Source: JBBAFS01 sp041655255
GTDB lineage: Bacteria; Spirochaetota; Spirochaetia; Sphaerochaetales; Sphaerochaetaceae
Length of the DNA: 34,005 bases
Direction: 5' to 3'
Assembly (NCBI GenBank): GCA_041655255.1
Contig: JBBAFS010000008.1
Location: 1-34,005 of the forward strand
In this document: in pieces, positions 16,084-24,373 of the stretch
Layout of the letters: every line of letters starts with the position of its first letter
Numbering within the stretch: the stretch's first letter is position 1
Notes under the pieces: generated by a model
What the model saw: the letters and a program-made list of their open reading frames with translations, nothing else
The model's database searches: none
Told to the model about the DNA's origin: nothing
Translations under genes and position numbers: made by a program

Positions 16084-16102
16084 GTAAACCGATGGTGAGA
16101 AG

Positions 16103-16672
16103 TTATAACCCCTCTTCAATATATCGAACAGTTGCTTTGTCCCAATATCCTTGGTAGATATACTCCGAAGGTGTCGTAAAATTGAGCTGATACAACCTAA
16201 AGGTAACCACTTTGTTTTTTGGTTGCCACAAAGTCTCATATGAATAGGCATACTTCATCCCAAGTTTTCTGATGACATGTCCACTGGCACTATTGTTTCG
16301 ATCATATGTGGCTGTGATAAAAGGGAGATCTAAGCTTTGAGCATACTTAATTGCAGAAGTGCACGCTTCAGTGGCAATACCACGATTCCAAAACTCGCTA
16401 CGTAGTGCATATCCAAAGTCGTGAGCCTCTTGGCAAGAGATTTTCACATACCCAATGGGGATGTTATCTTCTTGTAAGCAGATGGCAAAGCGGACATTAT
16501 TCTCATCGGTAGAGATCCGCTGGTAATAAGTTTTTGCTTCTTGGACACTGTTAAGTGGAAACCACGGCAAATAAGTATTGGTCGCTTTGTCTTTCATGAA
16601 CAGATATAAAGCAGGAATATCTTTCTCGTTAAAGGGGCGAAGAATAAGTCTTTCAGTGGTGATTGTCTTCAT
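16103..16672 (-). CDS. GNAT-family N-acetyltransferase (RimJ/RimL type)
   Basis: The 189 aa fit the Acetyltransf_3 group, which acetylates protein N-termini or small molecules using acetyl-CoA. The opening TERLILRPFNEKDIPALY is typical, as are a GYVKISC strand, FGYALRSEFWNRGIATEA (pyrophosphate loop motif RGIATEA) and NNSASGHVIRKLGM near the C-terminus. The substrate is unknown. Upstream of the ATG the minus strand has an extended -10, TG-G-TATAGT (16681-16686), only 8 nt away, with no normal Shine-Dalgarno apart from GGGG. The transcript may be almost leaderless. It is divergent from the M28 gene and ends just before the tRNA promoter. Confidence 0.85.
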   Translation of the reverse strand: MKTITTERLILRPFNEKDIPALYLFMKDKATNTYLPWFPLNSVQEAKTYYQRISTDENNVRFAICLQEDNIPIGYVKISCQEAHDFGYALRSEFWNRGIATEACTSAIKYAQSLDLPFITATYDRNNSASGHVIRKLGMKYAYSYETLWQPKNKVVTFRLYQLNFTTPSEYIYQGYWDKATVRYIEEGL

Positions 16673-16743
16673 AGAACCCCACTATACCACAACCAAAGGA
16701 AGGAGGGGAAAAGGTATTGGATTCGCAGAACAATAGATCTTCA

Positions 16744-16771
16744 TTGACTTTCTCTCCATAGAAGGTATAAC
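16744..16771 (+). promoter_or_regulatory. Probable promoter of the M28 peptidase gene
   Basis: TTGACT (16744-16749), 16 nt, TATAAC (16766-16771). The leader is about 30 nt and carries GGGAGG before the ATG at 16809. Confidence 0.55.
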
Positions 16772-16808
16772 AATTCTATAGCATTCTTTAGGAGTAAGGG
16801 AGGGTGAT

Positions 16809-18038
16809 ATGGAACAACTCAAGGTGAAGGAGTTACGCAAAAGGGCATTCTCTTTGATTAACCGTCTCATTGAGACGTATGGGCCTCGACTCACAGGAAG
16901 CGATGCGTGTAAAAACGTAGCACATGAACTTACAAAAGAGTTTGCACAGGTGTGTGACTCTTCACACAGTGAAGTCTTTAGTGTTCACCCTGATGCTTTT
17001 TTAGGGTGGATAAAGATATTAGTGGTGATCTATCCCATTGCTTTAGTATTGCTGTGGCTCTCTATGGCACCTGTAGCATTGGTATTGATGCTCTTTAGTG
17101 TTGCTCTTCTTATATTAGAGTTTATTTTCTACAAAGAGATCATTGATCCTCTTTTTCCTAAAAAAGAGGGGGTGAATGTGTATGGGGTGTTAGATCCAGT
17201 AAAAGAAGTGAAATCTACTGTGATTGTGAGTGGGCATCACGATAGTGCAAAAATCTTTAATTTCTTTGTCGATAAACCACACCTCTATTCACAACGAATC
17301 TATATCGGATTAGGAAGTGTGTTTGCACTAACAGCGGTGAGTATCATACAAAGTATCTTTGTCCCTTTCTCTTTAGGCTCAGTAGTTAGTTGGCCTTTTA
17401 TGATAGTCCTTGTTCCACTAACACTCACTCTCCCTTGGATTGTGAAGTTGTGGAGTTTTGCCTCAAAGGAGGGGACCCCTGGGGCAGGAGATAACTTAAT
17501 TGCATCGGCTATTGCTGTTGAAGTAGCTCGCTATTTTTCCGATTCAAAAGAGTTACAACATACTCGTATTATTGCAGCAAGCTATGATAGTGAAGAGTCG
17601 GGCCTACGAGGAGCACGAGCTTTTTTCAAACGTCATAAACACAATGAGAGCCTTCTGATGGGGAAAGTATATAACTTCAACATCGATTGCCCGTATGAAG
17701 CAAAAGAGATTTTCTTTCTCACTTCTGATATTAATGGAAGTGTTAAACTCTCTGAGAGTATGGCCCAAAGATGTACTCGTATTGCTCACACCTTAGGGTA
17801 TGATGCAGTAAGTAAGCCTATTGCAATGCTCACTGGGGGAACTGATGCCGCAGAGGCAGCAAAAGTAGGAATTGAGGCAACCACATTAATGGCTATGCCA
17901 TGGGATAACTCTTCTCGTAGTAGTGTCTACCATACTCCACAAGACACACCCGATGCCATTGAGCCCGAGGCAGTCGAAATCTCTTTAGAGATCGCTATAC
18001 ATGTTATCAAAGAAATTGATCAACTCTCTGTAGAATGA
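16809..18038 (+). CDS. Membrane-embedded M28-family zinc peptidase
   Basis: The 409 aa combine an M28 (aminopeptidase Y/S-like) catalytic domain with inserted membrane helices. Zinc-site residues are H143 and D145 (GHHDS), bridging D228 (GAGDN), catalytic E262 with ligand E263 (SEES), D293 (NIDC) and H375 (VYHTPQD), so the enzyme should be active. Hydrophobic pairs at about 64-107 and 165-213 suggest four transmembrane helices, two before the catalytic His and two within the domain, which is unusual for soluble M28 enzymes. The N-terminal RLIETYGPRLTGSDAC is typical of the family. GGGAGG precedes the ATG by 5 nt. The 3' end overlaps the yigZ-like gene by 19 bp. Confidence 0.85.
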   Translation: MEQLKVKELRKRAFSLINRLIETYGPRLTGSDACKNVAHELTKEFAQVCDSSHSEVFSVHPDAFLGWIKILVVIYPIALVLLWLSMAPVALVLMLFSVALLILEFIFYKEIIDPLFPKKEGVNVYGVLDPVKEVKSTVIVSGHHDSAKIFNFFVDKPHLYSQRIYIGLGSVFALTAVSIIQSIFVPFSLGSVVSWPFMIVLVPLTLTLPWIVKLWSFASKEGTPGAGDNLIASAIAVEVARYFSDSKELQHTRIIAASYDSEESGLRGARAFFKRHKHNESLLMGKVYNFNIDCPYEAKEIFFLTSDINGSVKLSESMAQRCTRIAHTLGYDAVSKPIAMLTGGTDAAEAAKVGIEATTLMAMPWDNSSRSSVYHTPQDTPDAIEPEAVEISLEIAIHVIKEIDQLSVE

Positions 18039-18616
18039 AAAACAACATTTCCGTGGGAAATATTAGTCATCTCACGCATTAGAGCATCTTGATGAACGAC
18101 AGGAAGGGTAATTTCTAAGGTGATATCTTCAGCAAACTCCTCTTTTGAAGAGCCTTGATACTCTTCAATAAGGAGTTTAGTTTGTTCAAAAATATCGTAA
18201 GAGATAACAGCTGTGAAGGTGACTCGATCGATGAGTTCTTCACTTGGTAGGTGTTCTAATACTGCCTTAGTAGCTTCTGAATAGGCTTTTACTAACCCCC
18301 CAGTGCCAAGAAGTGTCCCTCCAAAGTAGCGAATGACCATCACTAAGATGTTTGTTAGCTGACTTCCTTTGAGCACTTCAAGCATTGGTCGACCTGCTGT
18401 GTTTTTAGGCTCATGATCATCACTGTAACTAAATTCAGTACCTTGTCGTCCAAAAATAGCTGCATGGACCACATGGGCAGCTTGGGGGTGTTCATTGCGC
18501 ATCTGGATAATACGTTGTTTCATCTCTTGTACATTCTCAACAGGTTCTGCTATAGCGATGAAACGAGATTTTTTAACAATGATTTCTGCTTGACCTATAG
18601 CCAAAGGGATTCTCAT
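18020..18616 (-). CDS. yigZ: YigZ/IMPACT-family protein (UPF0029)
   Basis: The 198 aa have the N-terminal UPF0029 domain with KKSRFIAIAEPV, the SDDHEPKNTAGRPML block and the family signature VMVIRYFGGTLLGTGGLV. A C-terminal DUF1949-like ferredoxin fold follows (about 130-198). IMPACT in eukaryotes modulates translation control; the bacterial role is unclear. The gene lies 17 nt after the aldo/keto reductase in the same direction. It has no Shine-Dalgarno. An extended -10 (TG-G-TATGCT) ends 6 nt before the ATG, so it may also be transcribed as a leaderless mRNA. It converges on the M28 gene with a 19-bp overlap. Confidence 0.9.
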   Translation of the reverse strand: MRIPLAIGQAEIIVKKSRFIAIAEPVENVQEMKQRIIQMRNEHPQAAHVVHAAIFGRQGTEFSYSDDHEPKNTAGRPMLEVLKGSQLTNILVMVIRYFGGTLLGTGGLVKAYSEATKAVLEHLPSEELIDRVTFTAVISYDIFEQTKLLIEEYQGSSKEEFAEDITLEITLPVVHQDALMREMTNISHGNVVFHSTES

Positions 18617-18633
18617 ATGTAAAGCATACCATG

Positions 18634-19560
18634 CTAATAGTGGTGGAAAAAGGGGTTGTCTTCACTTTGGGAAATGAGTTCGTCTAATAAAGAAGAAGCT
18701 TCGTTCAACAGTGTAATCTCTTTTAGATTAAGTGAACCCTCTAAAGCATGTAACGAAGAGTGAAGTTGCTCTTTAGTTCGTGAGCCTAATAACAGAGTAT
18801 CAATGCTTTGAGATGCTACCCATTGAAGTGCAACATCACTCATACTTTTGTTACTCTTGTTGGCAATGTCTTCTATCTGATCTAAAAGAGCATGATAAGC
18901 TTGAATATACTCCCCTTTAAATGGAAATAAAGAGCGACGAATATCGCCCGAGGCGAGATCTTCTTTTCTACGATATTTGCCACCTAATAATCCCATCATT
19001 AAAGGTGAGTAGGCAACTAACTGTATAGAGTGCTTTTGAGCAAGGGGAAGAAGATGTGTGAGTGATCTTCTCCAAAGCAGTGATACAGGAAGTTGAATAT
19101 AATCGATGCGTGTGAGATCTAGCACCTCTTGTACCATCTGAGAGGGGAAGTTACTCACTCCAAGATGCCTAATAAGACCTTGTTGCTGTAAAAGCGTAAG
19201 TTGCTCTATATAAGGGGCAATCTCTTTTGATGAGTCGGGCCAATGGATATAAAGAATATCGATGTAAGAGAGAAGTAAGCGTCGTAATGATGTCTCTACA
19301 AGGGGGCGAATCTTTTGAGGAGAGTGAGGTAAGAAGATTTTTGTTGCAATCGTGAGCTCTTTAGGTGGGATAGTAAAGCGAAAACGGCGCATTTGATGGC
19401 CAATGAGTTGTTCGCTTTTACCATTACTATAACCTTGAGCAGTATCAAAGTGGCGAATGTTTCGCTTTAAGGCATAATGGAGAGTTTGCAAAGAGTCTTT
19501 TCGTGTTTGTTTGTGATCAAAGCCCTCTACTAAAGCCCAACTCCCTAAAGCGATATTCAT
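18634..19560 (-). CDS. Aldo/keto reductase
   Basis: The 308-aa protein is an NAD(P)H-dependent (beta/alpha)8 oxidoreductase. The catalytic tetrad is visible: D39 (FDTAQGYSNG), Y44, K74 (ATKIF) and H106 (YIHWP). The pattern GKSEQLIG, the later GVSNFPSQMVQEVL and the C-terminal cofactor part LLLGSRTKEQL are all typical. The substrate is unknown. The ATG overlaps the stop of the upstream Nudix gene (ATGA), so the two are translationally coupled, and yigZ follows after 17 nt. Confidence 0.93.
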   Translation of the reverse strand: MNIALGSWALVEGFDHKQTRKDSLQTLHYALKRNIRHFDTAQGYSNGKSEQLIGHQMRRFRFTIPPKELTIATKIFLPHSPQKIRPLVETSLRRLLLSYIDILYIHWPDSSKEIAPYIEQLTLLQQQGLIRHLGVSNFPSQMVQEVLDLTRIDYIQLPVSLLWRRSLTHLLPLAQKHSIQLVAYSPLMMGLLGGKYRRKEDLASGDIRRSLFPFKGEYIQAYHALLDQIEDIANKSNKSMSDVALQWVASQSIDTLLLGSRTKEQLHSSLHALEGSLNLKEITLLNEASSLLDELISQSEDNPFFHHY

Positions 19561-20471
19561 GATGAGGTCGCCGGATCAATCTCTTTAATATCACTACTGA
19601 GCATATCATCTCCATCGAAGATGAAGCGAGCTTTGAACTCTTTGCCCGAAAGGGCAATAGGGAGCCAGTTGCGATCGTCTTCCCACATCTCATCGTATGG
19701 GAGATTGTCAACTGGGGCCCAAAAGGGGCGTGCTTCAACAGTCTCTGTTGGTGTTCCACTGTACGAGTAGGCAAAAAAGACATATCCGCGCATAGCCAGC
19801 CCATCGGTGAATTGAAACTCTAATTGACCTTTGTAGAGAACCTCATCGACACTGATGTGGGTCTCTTCTTTCATCTCTCGAATAGCAGCTTCCGAGGCAG
19901 TCTCCCCCTCTTCGATATGACCACCTGGGGCCGTTGTTTTTCCTTTCCCAAAACCGGTCTTCTTCTCAATAAGGAGAACCTGATCCCCCTCAAAAAGATA
20001 TAACAATACAGCTTTCTCAGTTGGTTCCCACTCATCCCAATCGATCTCATCGACACTTTGAGCATTGTGGGGTTCTACTACCGGCTCTTGTTGTGCATGT
20101 TCTACATCTTCTGATGGGTGAAGTTCATCCCAGCATGTGGGACACAGATTGTCATCAAAATAGAGAATCGTTTTCCAATCAAGTGGAGCAGAACATGATG
20201 GGCATGTTCTTCTAAAAATAAGGAGCTTTCGACGAAAAGGGAAAGCTGCAGCAACTACCACGATTAGGGCAACAAAGGCTAATGAGTGAGATAGGCCTCT
20301 TGTAATAATGAGGGTAATTAAAATCTGAAACACCATAGCTAAGATAGCTAAGATTAATGATGCCATCCTTTTGTGTAAGGAGCGGGGAACATACCTTCTT
20401 TGAAAAAGGTTTACCAATAAAATAGCGAGTAAAACCCAGATGTAGTTATCTGCAATAAATGTTAATATCAT
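19557..20471 (-). CDS. Membrane-anchored zinc-ribbon MTH1-like Nudix hydrolase
   Basis: From ATG 20471 the protein has 304 aa in three parts. Residues 1-90 carry about three hydrophobic helices. A zinc ribbon follows, C90-x2-C93 and C110-x2-C113. After an acidic linker (about 125-150) comes a C-terminal Nudix domain. Its Nudix box GGHIEEGETASEAAIREMKE has the catalytic REMKEE; the usual Gly near the end is His. The region after it resembles eukaryotic MTH1 (NUDT1), including GTPTETVEARPFWAPVD and MWEDDRNWLP, which align with the MTH1 base-recognition W and Asp pair. It may clear oxidised purine nucleotides at the membrane. A TTG at 20507 is an alternative start. No Shine-Dalgarno is seen. It is coupled to the aldo/keto reductase. 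Confidence 0.82.
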   Translation of the reverse strand: MILTFIADNYIWVLLAILLVNLFQRRYVPRSLHKRMASLILAILAMVFQILITLIITRGLSHSLAFVALIVVVAAAFPFRRKLLIFRRTCPSCSAPLDWKTILYFDDNLCPTCWDELHPSEDVEHAQQEPVVEPHNAQSVDEIDWDEWEPTEKAVLLYLFEGDQVLLIEKKTGFGKGKTTAPGGHIEEGETASEAAIREMKEETHISVDEVLYKGQLEFQFTDGLAMRGYVFFAYSYSGTPTETVEARPFWAPVDNLPYDEMWEDDRNWLPIALSGKEFKARFIFDGDDMLSSDIKEIDPATSS

Positions 20472-20484
20472 GAGAGAAACAGTA

Positions 20485-20498
20485 CCGCTCTCTAGCGG
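20485..20498. repeat. Perfect inverted repeat between deoC and the Nudix gene
   Basis: CCGCT-CTCT-AGCGG lies in the 49-bp divergent gap, 13 nt from the Nudix ATG and 22 nt from the deoC ATG. It could be an operator for both genes or a leader hairpin. Confidence 0.45.
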
Positions 20499-20520
20499 AA
20501 AAATCAAGGATGAGAAACAG

Positions 20521-21177
20521 ATGCCAAGAGATTCAATTGCCCGTTATATAGATCATACCGCTTTAGCTGCTAATACAACTAAAGATCACATCATAACATT
20601 GTGCTCTGAGGCAAAAGAGTACCACTTTGCCTCAGTGTGTATAAATCCCACGTGGGTAGAAACAGCTGCCTCCTTATTACAAGGAAGTGATGTGAAGGTG
20701 TGTAGTGTTGTTGGCTTTCCTTTAGGAGCAACAACAAGTGAAGTAAAAGCATATGAAGCTAGAAGCCTTATTGAGGATGGGGCTACTGAGATCGATATGG
20801 TGATACAGATAGGAGCTTTGTTAGATAACAATGTGGAATTAGTACATCGAGATCTCTTTTTAGTACGAGAAGCGACTCAAGGAGCGATCTTAAAAGTGAT
20901 TATTGAAACTGCGCTTCTCACTGATGAACAAAAGCGAATTGCTTGTCGTATTGCTAAACAAGAGGGAGCCGATTATGTAAAAACCTCTACTGGGTTTTCT
21001 ACACATGGGGCGACTATTGAAGATGTAAAGCTGATGCGCCTTATTGTAGGGGAGGCCACTGGAGTAAAAGCTGCTGGTGGCATTCGTGATTATCCCACTG
21101 CCATTGCGATGATTGAAGCTGGTGCTAGTCGCATTGGAACAAGTAGCGGTATTGCCATTATACAAGGAGAGAAGTGA
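20521..21177 (+). CDS. deoC: Deoxyribose-phosphate aldolase
   Basis: DeoC splits 2-deoxyribose-5-phosphate into acetaldehyde and glyceraldehyde-3-phosphate at the end of deoxynucleoside breakdown. The 218 aa from ATG 20521 show YIDHTAL at the start, VGFPLGAT, the catalytic D92 in EIDMV, the Schiff-base lysine K154 in YVKTSTGF, and the proton-relay K183 in VKAAGGI. AAGGA lies about 10 nt before the ATG; an ATG at 20470 would extend the protein without family support. The next gene, thymidine kinase, begins inside the deoC stop (TGATG), so the two are coupled. Confidence 0.96.
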   Translation: MPRDSIARYIDHTALAANTTKDHIITLCSEAKEYHFASVCINPTWVETAASLLQGSDVKVCSVVGFPLGATTSEVKAYEARSLIEDGATEIDMVIQIGALLDNNVELVHRDLFLVREATQGAILKVIIETALLTDEQKRIACRIAKQEGADYVKTSTGFSTHGATIEDVKLMRLIVGEATGVKAAGGIRDYPTAIAMIEAGASRIGTSSGIAIIQGEK

Positions 21178-22301
21178 TGAGAGAGGTAAAAGGGGAAGAT
21201 AACTTTCTTAAAAGCTTGGGCTTTCCCTCATTAGCTGTTCATCCCAGTTACTCCCACTTCGATTTTACCCAAAAAGGGAGAATAGTCTTACTTATCGGTC
21301 CTATGGGATCTGGGAAAACTGAGTTCGCTGCCCGTATTTGGCGTGATGCTCTTATTGCTCAACAAAAAGGTGAGGCAGTACAACATCTTACAACAAGTGG
21401 AGTTGTGGATCGTAGAGAGATCTTTTTCATCCGATCTGTAGTCGATACTCAACGCTTTGTCGATTACCCCTCTGATGCTTTAGCTTACCGAGGAGGTTAC
21501 ATCTCATGTGGAGATCATATTGCCCACATTAAAGACTCATACGATTTAGAAGAGATATTAAAAACGCACCCAACAGTTGGAACATTTATTATCGATGAGA
21601 GTTCGTTCTTTGATGAACGATTAGCATATGTAGCCCACAATCTTGCAACTCAAAGAGGGGTGCAGTTCATCTTTCCAACCTTAGTGTTAAATTTTAGAAA
21701 AGAGATGTTTAATGTTACTTCTCGCCTTATGATCGATATTGCCACCGATGTGATTCCTCTTACAGCATATTGTGAACACCCCGATTGTCTTAACGATGCG
21801 TTTTACACCTATCGCTATTACACAGTTAATCACAAAAAGTGTCCCGCTTTGTACTTTGATCCCCTTGTCATAGTTGGTGGAGATACCATCAAAGAAGACC
21901 CTCTTCATCCAAATTACTGTGCCCGTTGTGATCTACATCACCACCTCCCTGCAAAGGAGTACACCTACTTTACTCTCAAGCCCCTTGGAGAGAGGGCTTC
22001 GGGTGGGGAAGTTGAGCCTCTGTATCAAGAGTTAAAAGCTCTTCATACCTCCTTAGAGACGAGTGAACTGTATCGTCATATGAGTGAACGATATGAATCT
22101 GATGATGTGTGTATGAACTCATTGTTAGTATCACATATCGCTGAAAGGGCATTAATGTATCTCTTTAGTGAACACAGTATCATCAGTGAAACACTTCTTG
22201 TAGAACTAACATTTTCACTACAATTAGATCGACACTACATGAGTAGAGTCTTAGAAGATAACCGCAAGGTGGTGAACTTTAATCAAATCCCTCTTTTATG
22301 A
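21177..22301 (+). CDS. tdk: Thymidine kinase (TK1-type) with C-terminal extension
   Basis: TK1-type enzymes phosphorylate thymidine with ATP. The core shows Walker A GPMGSGKT at 41-48, the catalytic/Walker B IIDESSFF with D140 and E141, LVLNFRKEMF (the GLDxxF-like region), LTAYC and VIVGGD. The zinc cysteines C199, C204, C248 and C251 form the lasso domain. At 374 aa it is far longer than usual TK1 (about 190-230 aa): residues 260-374 form an extra, apparently helical domain I do not recognise. AAGGAG lies at good distance from the ATG, which overlaps the deoC stop. Together with deoC and the phosphorylase it forms a nucleoside-salvage group. Confidence 0.8.
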   Translation: MREVKGEDNFLKSLGFPSLAVHPSYSHFDFTQKGRIVLLIGPMGSGKTEFAARIWRDALIAQQKGEAVQHLTTSGVVDRREIFFIRSVVDTQRFVDYPSDALAYRGGYISCGDHIAHIKDSYDLEEILKTHPTVGTFIIDESSFFDERLAYVAHNLATQRGVQFIFPTLVLNFRKEMFNVTSRLMIDIATDVIPLTAYCEHPDCLNDAFYTYRYYTVNHKKCPALYFDPLVIVGGDTIKEDPLHPNYCARCDLHHHLPAKEYTYFTLKPLGERASGGEVEPLYQELKALHTSLETSELYRHMSERYESDDVCMNSLLVSHIAERALMYLFSEHSIISETLLVELTFSLQLDRHYMSRVLEDNRKVVNFNQIPLL

Positions 22302-22309
22302 TGTTTAAT

Positions 22310-22338
22310 TTGACAGGTAGCAATGTGGGTTCTACAAT
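22310..22338 (+). promoter_or_regulatory. Promoter of the purine nucleoside phosphorylase gene
   Basis: Perfect TTGACA (22310-22315), 17 nt, TACAAT (22333-22338). The predicted start near 22345 rules out an ATG at 22341 and supports the ATG at 22374. Confidence 0.75.
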
Positions 22339-22373
22339 GAGTGTGGAATGAACAACATGTGAAGAGGAGTTCT

Positions 22374-23210
22374 ATGACAAACAGATTAGAGAAACTACAA
22401 GAATCAAGTGCATTCATACAAAAGATTATTGGAAAAGAACCCCTCTTTTTGGGGATTATATTAGGCTCAGGTCTTGGTGATCTCGCCGAAGAACTCCTAG
22501 ATGCCACTAGTATCCCATATAACGAAATACCCCATTTCCCAGACTCTTCAGTCTCAGGACATAAAGGGCGCTTAGTCGCTGGTGTCCTCAGTGGGAAAAG
22601 AGTCTTAGTAATGCAAGGGAGAATTCACTTGTATGAGGGATACTCGATGCGAGATGTTGTCTTTCCTGTACAGGTGATGCATCTTCTTGGAATAAAGAAC
22701 CTGATGGTCACGAACGCTGCAGGGTGTGTAAACAGTGATTGGAAAGTGGGAGATCTCATGTTGATTAAAGATCACATTAAACTCTCTAGTGACAATCCCC
22801 TGCGTGGATACAACGATGAATCTATTGGACCTCGCTTTTTTGATATGAGCGAGGCCTACTCACAACGCCTACGAACTATTGCTAAACGAGAGGCAAAAAG
22901 GATGTATATCACCTTACGTGAAGGGGTATATCAACTTTTTACGGGCCCCTCATATGAGACTCCAGCCGAAATCAGATTAGCCCGATTACTCGGTGCTGAT
23001 GCTGTTGGCATGTCGACTGTCCCCGAAGTTATTGCAGCACGCCACAGCGGAATGGAAGTGTTGGGAATCAGCTGTCTTACAAATATGGCAGCGGGAATTA
23101 TAGGCGAACCACTTGATCACGAAGAGGTGTTAGAGACAGGAAAGCGGGTAAAAAACGCATTCTCTTCTTTGGTGCGATCAATGGTAGCCACATGGGAGGA
23201 TGTGGAATAA
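22374..23210 (+). CDS. punA: Purine nucleoside phosphorylase
   Basis: This trimeric-type PNP cleaves purine (deoxy)nucleosides with phosphate to the base and (deoxy)ribose-1-phosphate. The 278 aa have the phosphate-loop GSGLG at 31-35, HKGRLV, GRIHLYEG at 82-89, TNAAG, and the base-binding GPSYETPAEI with Y194 and E195 (human F200/E201). GMSTVPEVIAARH and N237 in CLTNMAA (human N243) follow. The Glu/Asn pair points to 6-oxopurines (inosine, guanosine). AGAGGAG lies 4-5 nt before the ATG. It has its own promoter after tdk. Confidence 0.95.
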   Translation: MTNRLEKLQESSAFIQKIIGKEPLFLGIILGSGLGDLAEELLDATSIPYNEIPHFPDSSVSGHKGRLVAGVLSGKRVLVMQGRIHLYEGYSMRDVVFPVQVMHLLGIKNLMVTNAAGCVNSDWKVGDLMLIKDHIKLSSDNPLRGYNDESIGPRFFDMSEAYSQRLRTIAKREAKRMYITLREGVYQLFTGPSYETPAEIRLARLLGADAVGMSTVPEVIAARHSGMEVLGISCLTNMAAGIIGEPLDHEEVLETGKRVKNAFSSLVRSMVATWEDVE

Positions 23211-23255
23211 AGGCTCTTACATTATAAACTACTCACAACTACGCCAAACTTTTTA

Positions 23256-23284
23256 TTGACAGGTAAGATAATCAATGCGATTAT
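23256..23284 (+). promoter_or_regulatory. Promoter of the ABC importer operon
   Basis: TTGACA (23256-23261), 17 nt, GATTAT (23279-23284). The leader of about 50 nt ends in AGGAGG. The first ten bases, TTGACAGGTA, are identical to those at the preceding phosphorylase promoter. Confidence 0.55.
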
Positions 23285-23340
23285 TTTATGGAAACGTTTT
23301 CAACACGAAAACAAAACCTACAAATCCAGGAGGAAGAGGT

Positions 23341-24351
23341 ATGAAAAAAGTATTGTTAGTCCTTTTAGCAATCTTTGTTCTCATCACCCCCTTAGTTGCT
23401 CAAGGGGCAAAAGAAGGTCCTAAGTACCAAACACTTAAAATGTACACAGCCTTAGATACAGAAGAGGCTCAGTACTACATTGAAGCTTTCGAAAAATCGA
23501 CTGGAATTAAAGTCGATTACGTTCGAATGAGTAGTGGAGAAGTTGCAGCTCGCTTAGAAGCTGAAAAATCAAATCCTCAAGTGAGCATTTGGTATGGTGG
23601 ATCAAACACTGACCATATTAACGCGATGAGTAAAGATCTTCTTCTTCCTTACAAACCAAATATTGACTTTGAATTAGATCCTGCTTTCCACGCTGATGAT
23701 TACAGCTGGAACGGTTTTTACACAGGAGCTATTGGATTTGTCACAAACACAAACTTCTTGAAACAACACAACTTAGAACCCCCACAAAGTTGGGACGACC
23801 TTCTTAATCCTGTCTATCGTGGACAAATTGAGATGGCTTATCCCTACACAAGTGGAACTGGTTACACCGCATGGGCAACCATCGTCCAAATGAAAGGAAT
23901 GGACAAAGCATTAGATTGGTGGCAAGAGTTTGATAAAAACATGCACCAATACACCGCAAGCGGAACTGGTTGTATTGCACGTGCCGGCTTAGGTGAGTGT
24001 GCTGTTGGAATCGCTTTCTCTCACGATATCGTCGCAAAAGGAATCAACGAAGGCTATCCATTAGTGATGAGCTTCCCCAAAGACGGTACCGGCTATGAAG
24101 TTGGTGGTATTTCATTAGTGAAAGGTGCAAAACAAGTCACTGAAGCTCAAATCTTTGTTGACTGGGCATACAGTGTAGAAGCACAGAACCTCTTTATGAA
24201 ATATTCAAGACTTCCTGTGAACCCCAAAGCCACAGTTGCAGAGGGTGCTATTAAATTAAGTGATATCACATTAATTGATTATGACGCACTTGCAATGGGA
24301 CTTGCCAAAAACGAGTATGTTGAGAAGTGGAGAGATCGAATCGGTAAATAA
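23341..24351 (+). CDS. Periplasmic substrate-binding protein of an Fbp/Afu-type ABC importer
   Basis: From the ATG at 23341 (AGGAGG 7 nt upstream) the protein has 336 aa. Residues 1-20 are a classical signal peptide (MKKVLLVLLAIFVLITPLVA) followed by QGAKEG. There is no lipobox cysteine, so it is free in a periplasm, a style common in spirochaetes. The rest is a type II binding protein of the family that includes FbpA (ferric iron), AfuA (sugar phosphates) and 2-aminoethylphosphonate binders. EAFEKSTGIKVDYVRMSSGE and PQSWDDLLNPVYRGQ are typical. The adjacent Tyr pair used by FbpA to bind iron is not evident, so an iron role is unproved. A terminator separates it from the permease gene. Confidence 0.87.
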   Translation: MKKVLLVLLAIFVLITPLVAQGAKEGPKYQTLKMYTALDTEEAQYYIEAFEKSTGIKVDYVRMSSGEVAARLEAEKSNPQVSIWYGGSNTDHINAMSKDLLLPYKPNIDFELDPAFHADDYSWNGFYTGAIGFVTNTNFLKQHNLEPPQSWDDLLNPVYRGQIEMAYPYTSGTGYTAWATIVQMKGMDKALDWWQEFDKNMHQYTASGTGCIARAGLGECAVGIAFSHDIVAKGINEGYPLVMSFPKDGTGYEVGGISLVKGAKQVTEAQIFVDWAYSVEAQNLFMKYSRLPVNPKATVAEGAIKLSDITLIDYDALAMGLAKNEYVEKWRDRIGK

Positions 24352-24373
24352 CTGATGTCGTTCGCATAATGAA

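Noticed and set aside
15380..16098. Several open frames of about 85-105 codons on both strands across the tRNA and SRP region
   Set aside because: They lie wholly over five tRNAs and ffs; the repeated peptide patterns come from the repeated tRNA-Ser sequence.
15957..16102. tRNA 3' end as an attachment site for an integrated element
   Set aside because: No integrase, no duplicated tRNA end, and ordinary genes on both sides.
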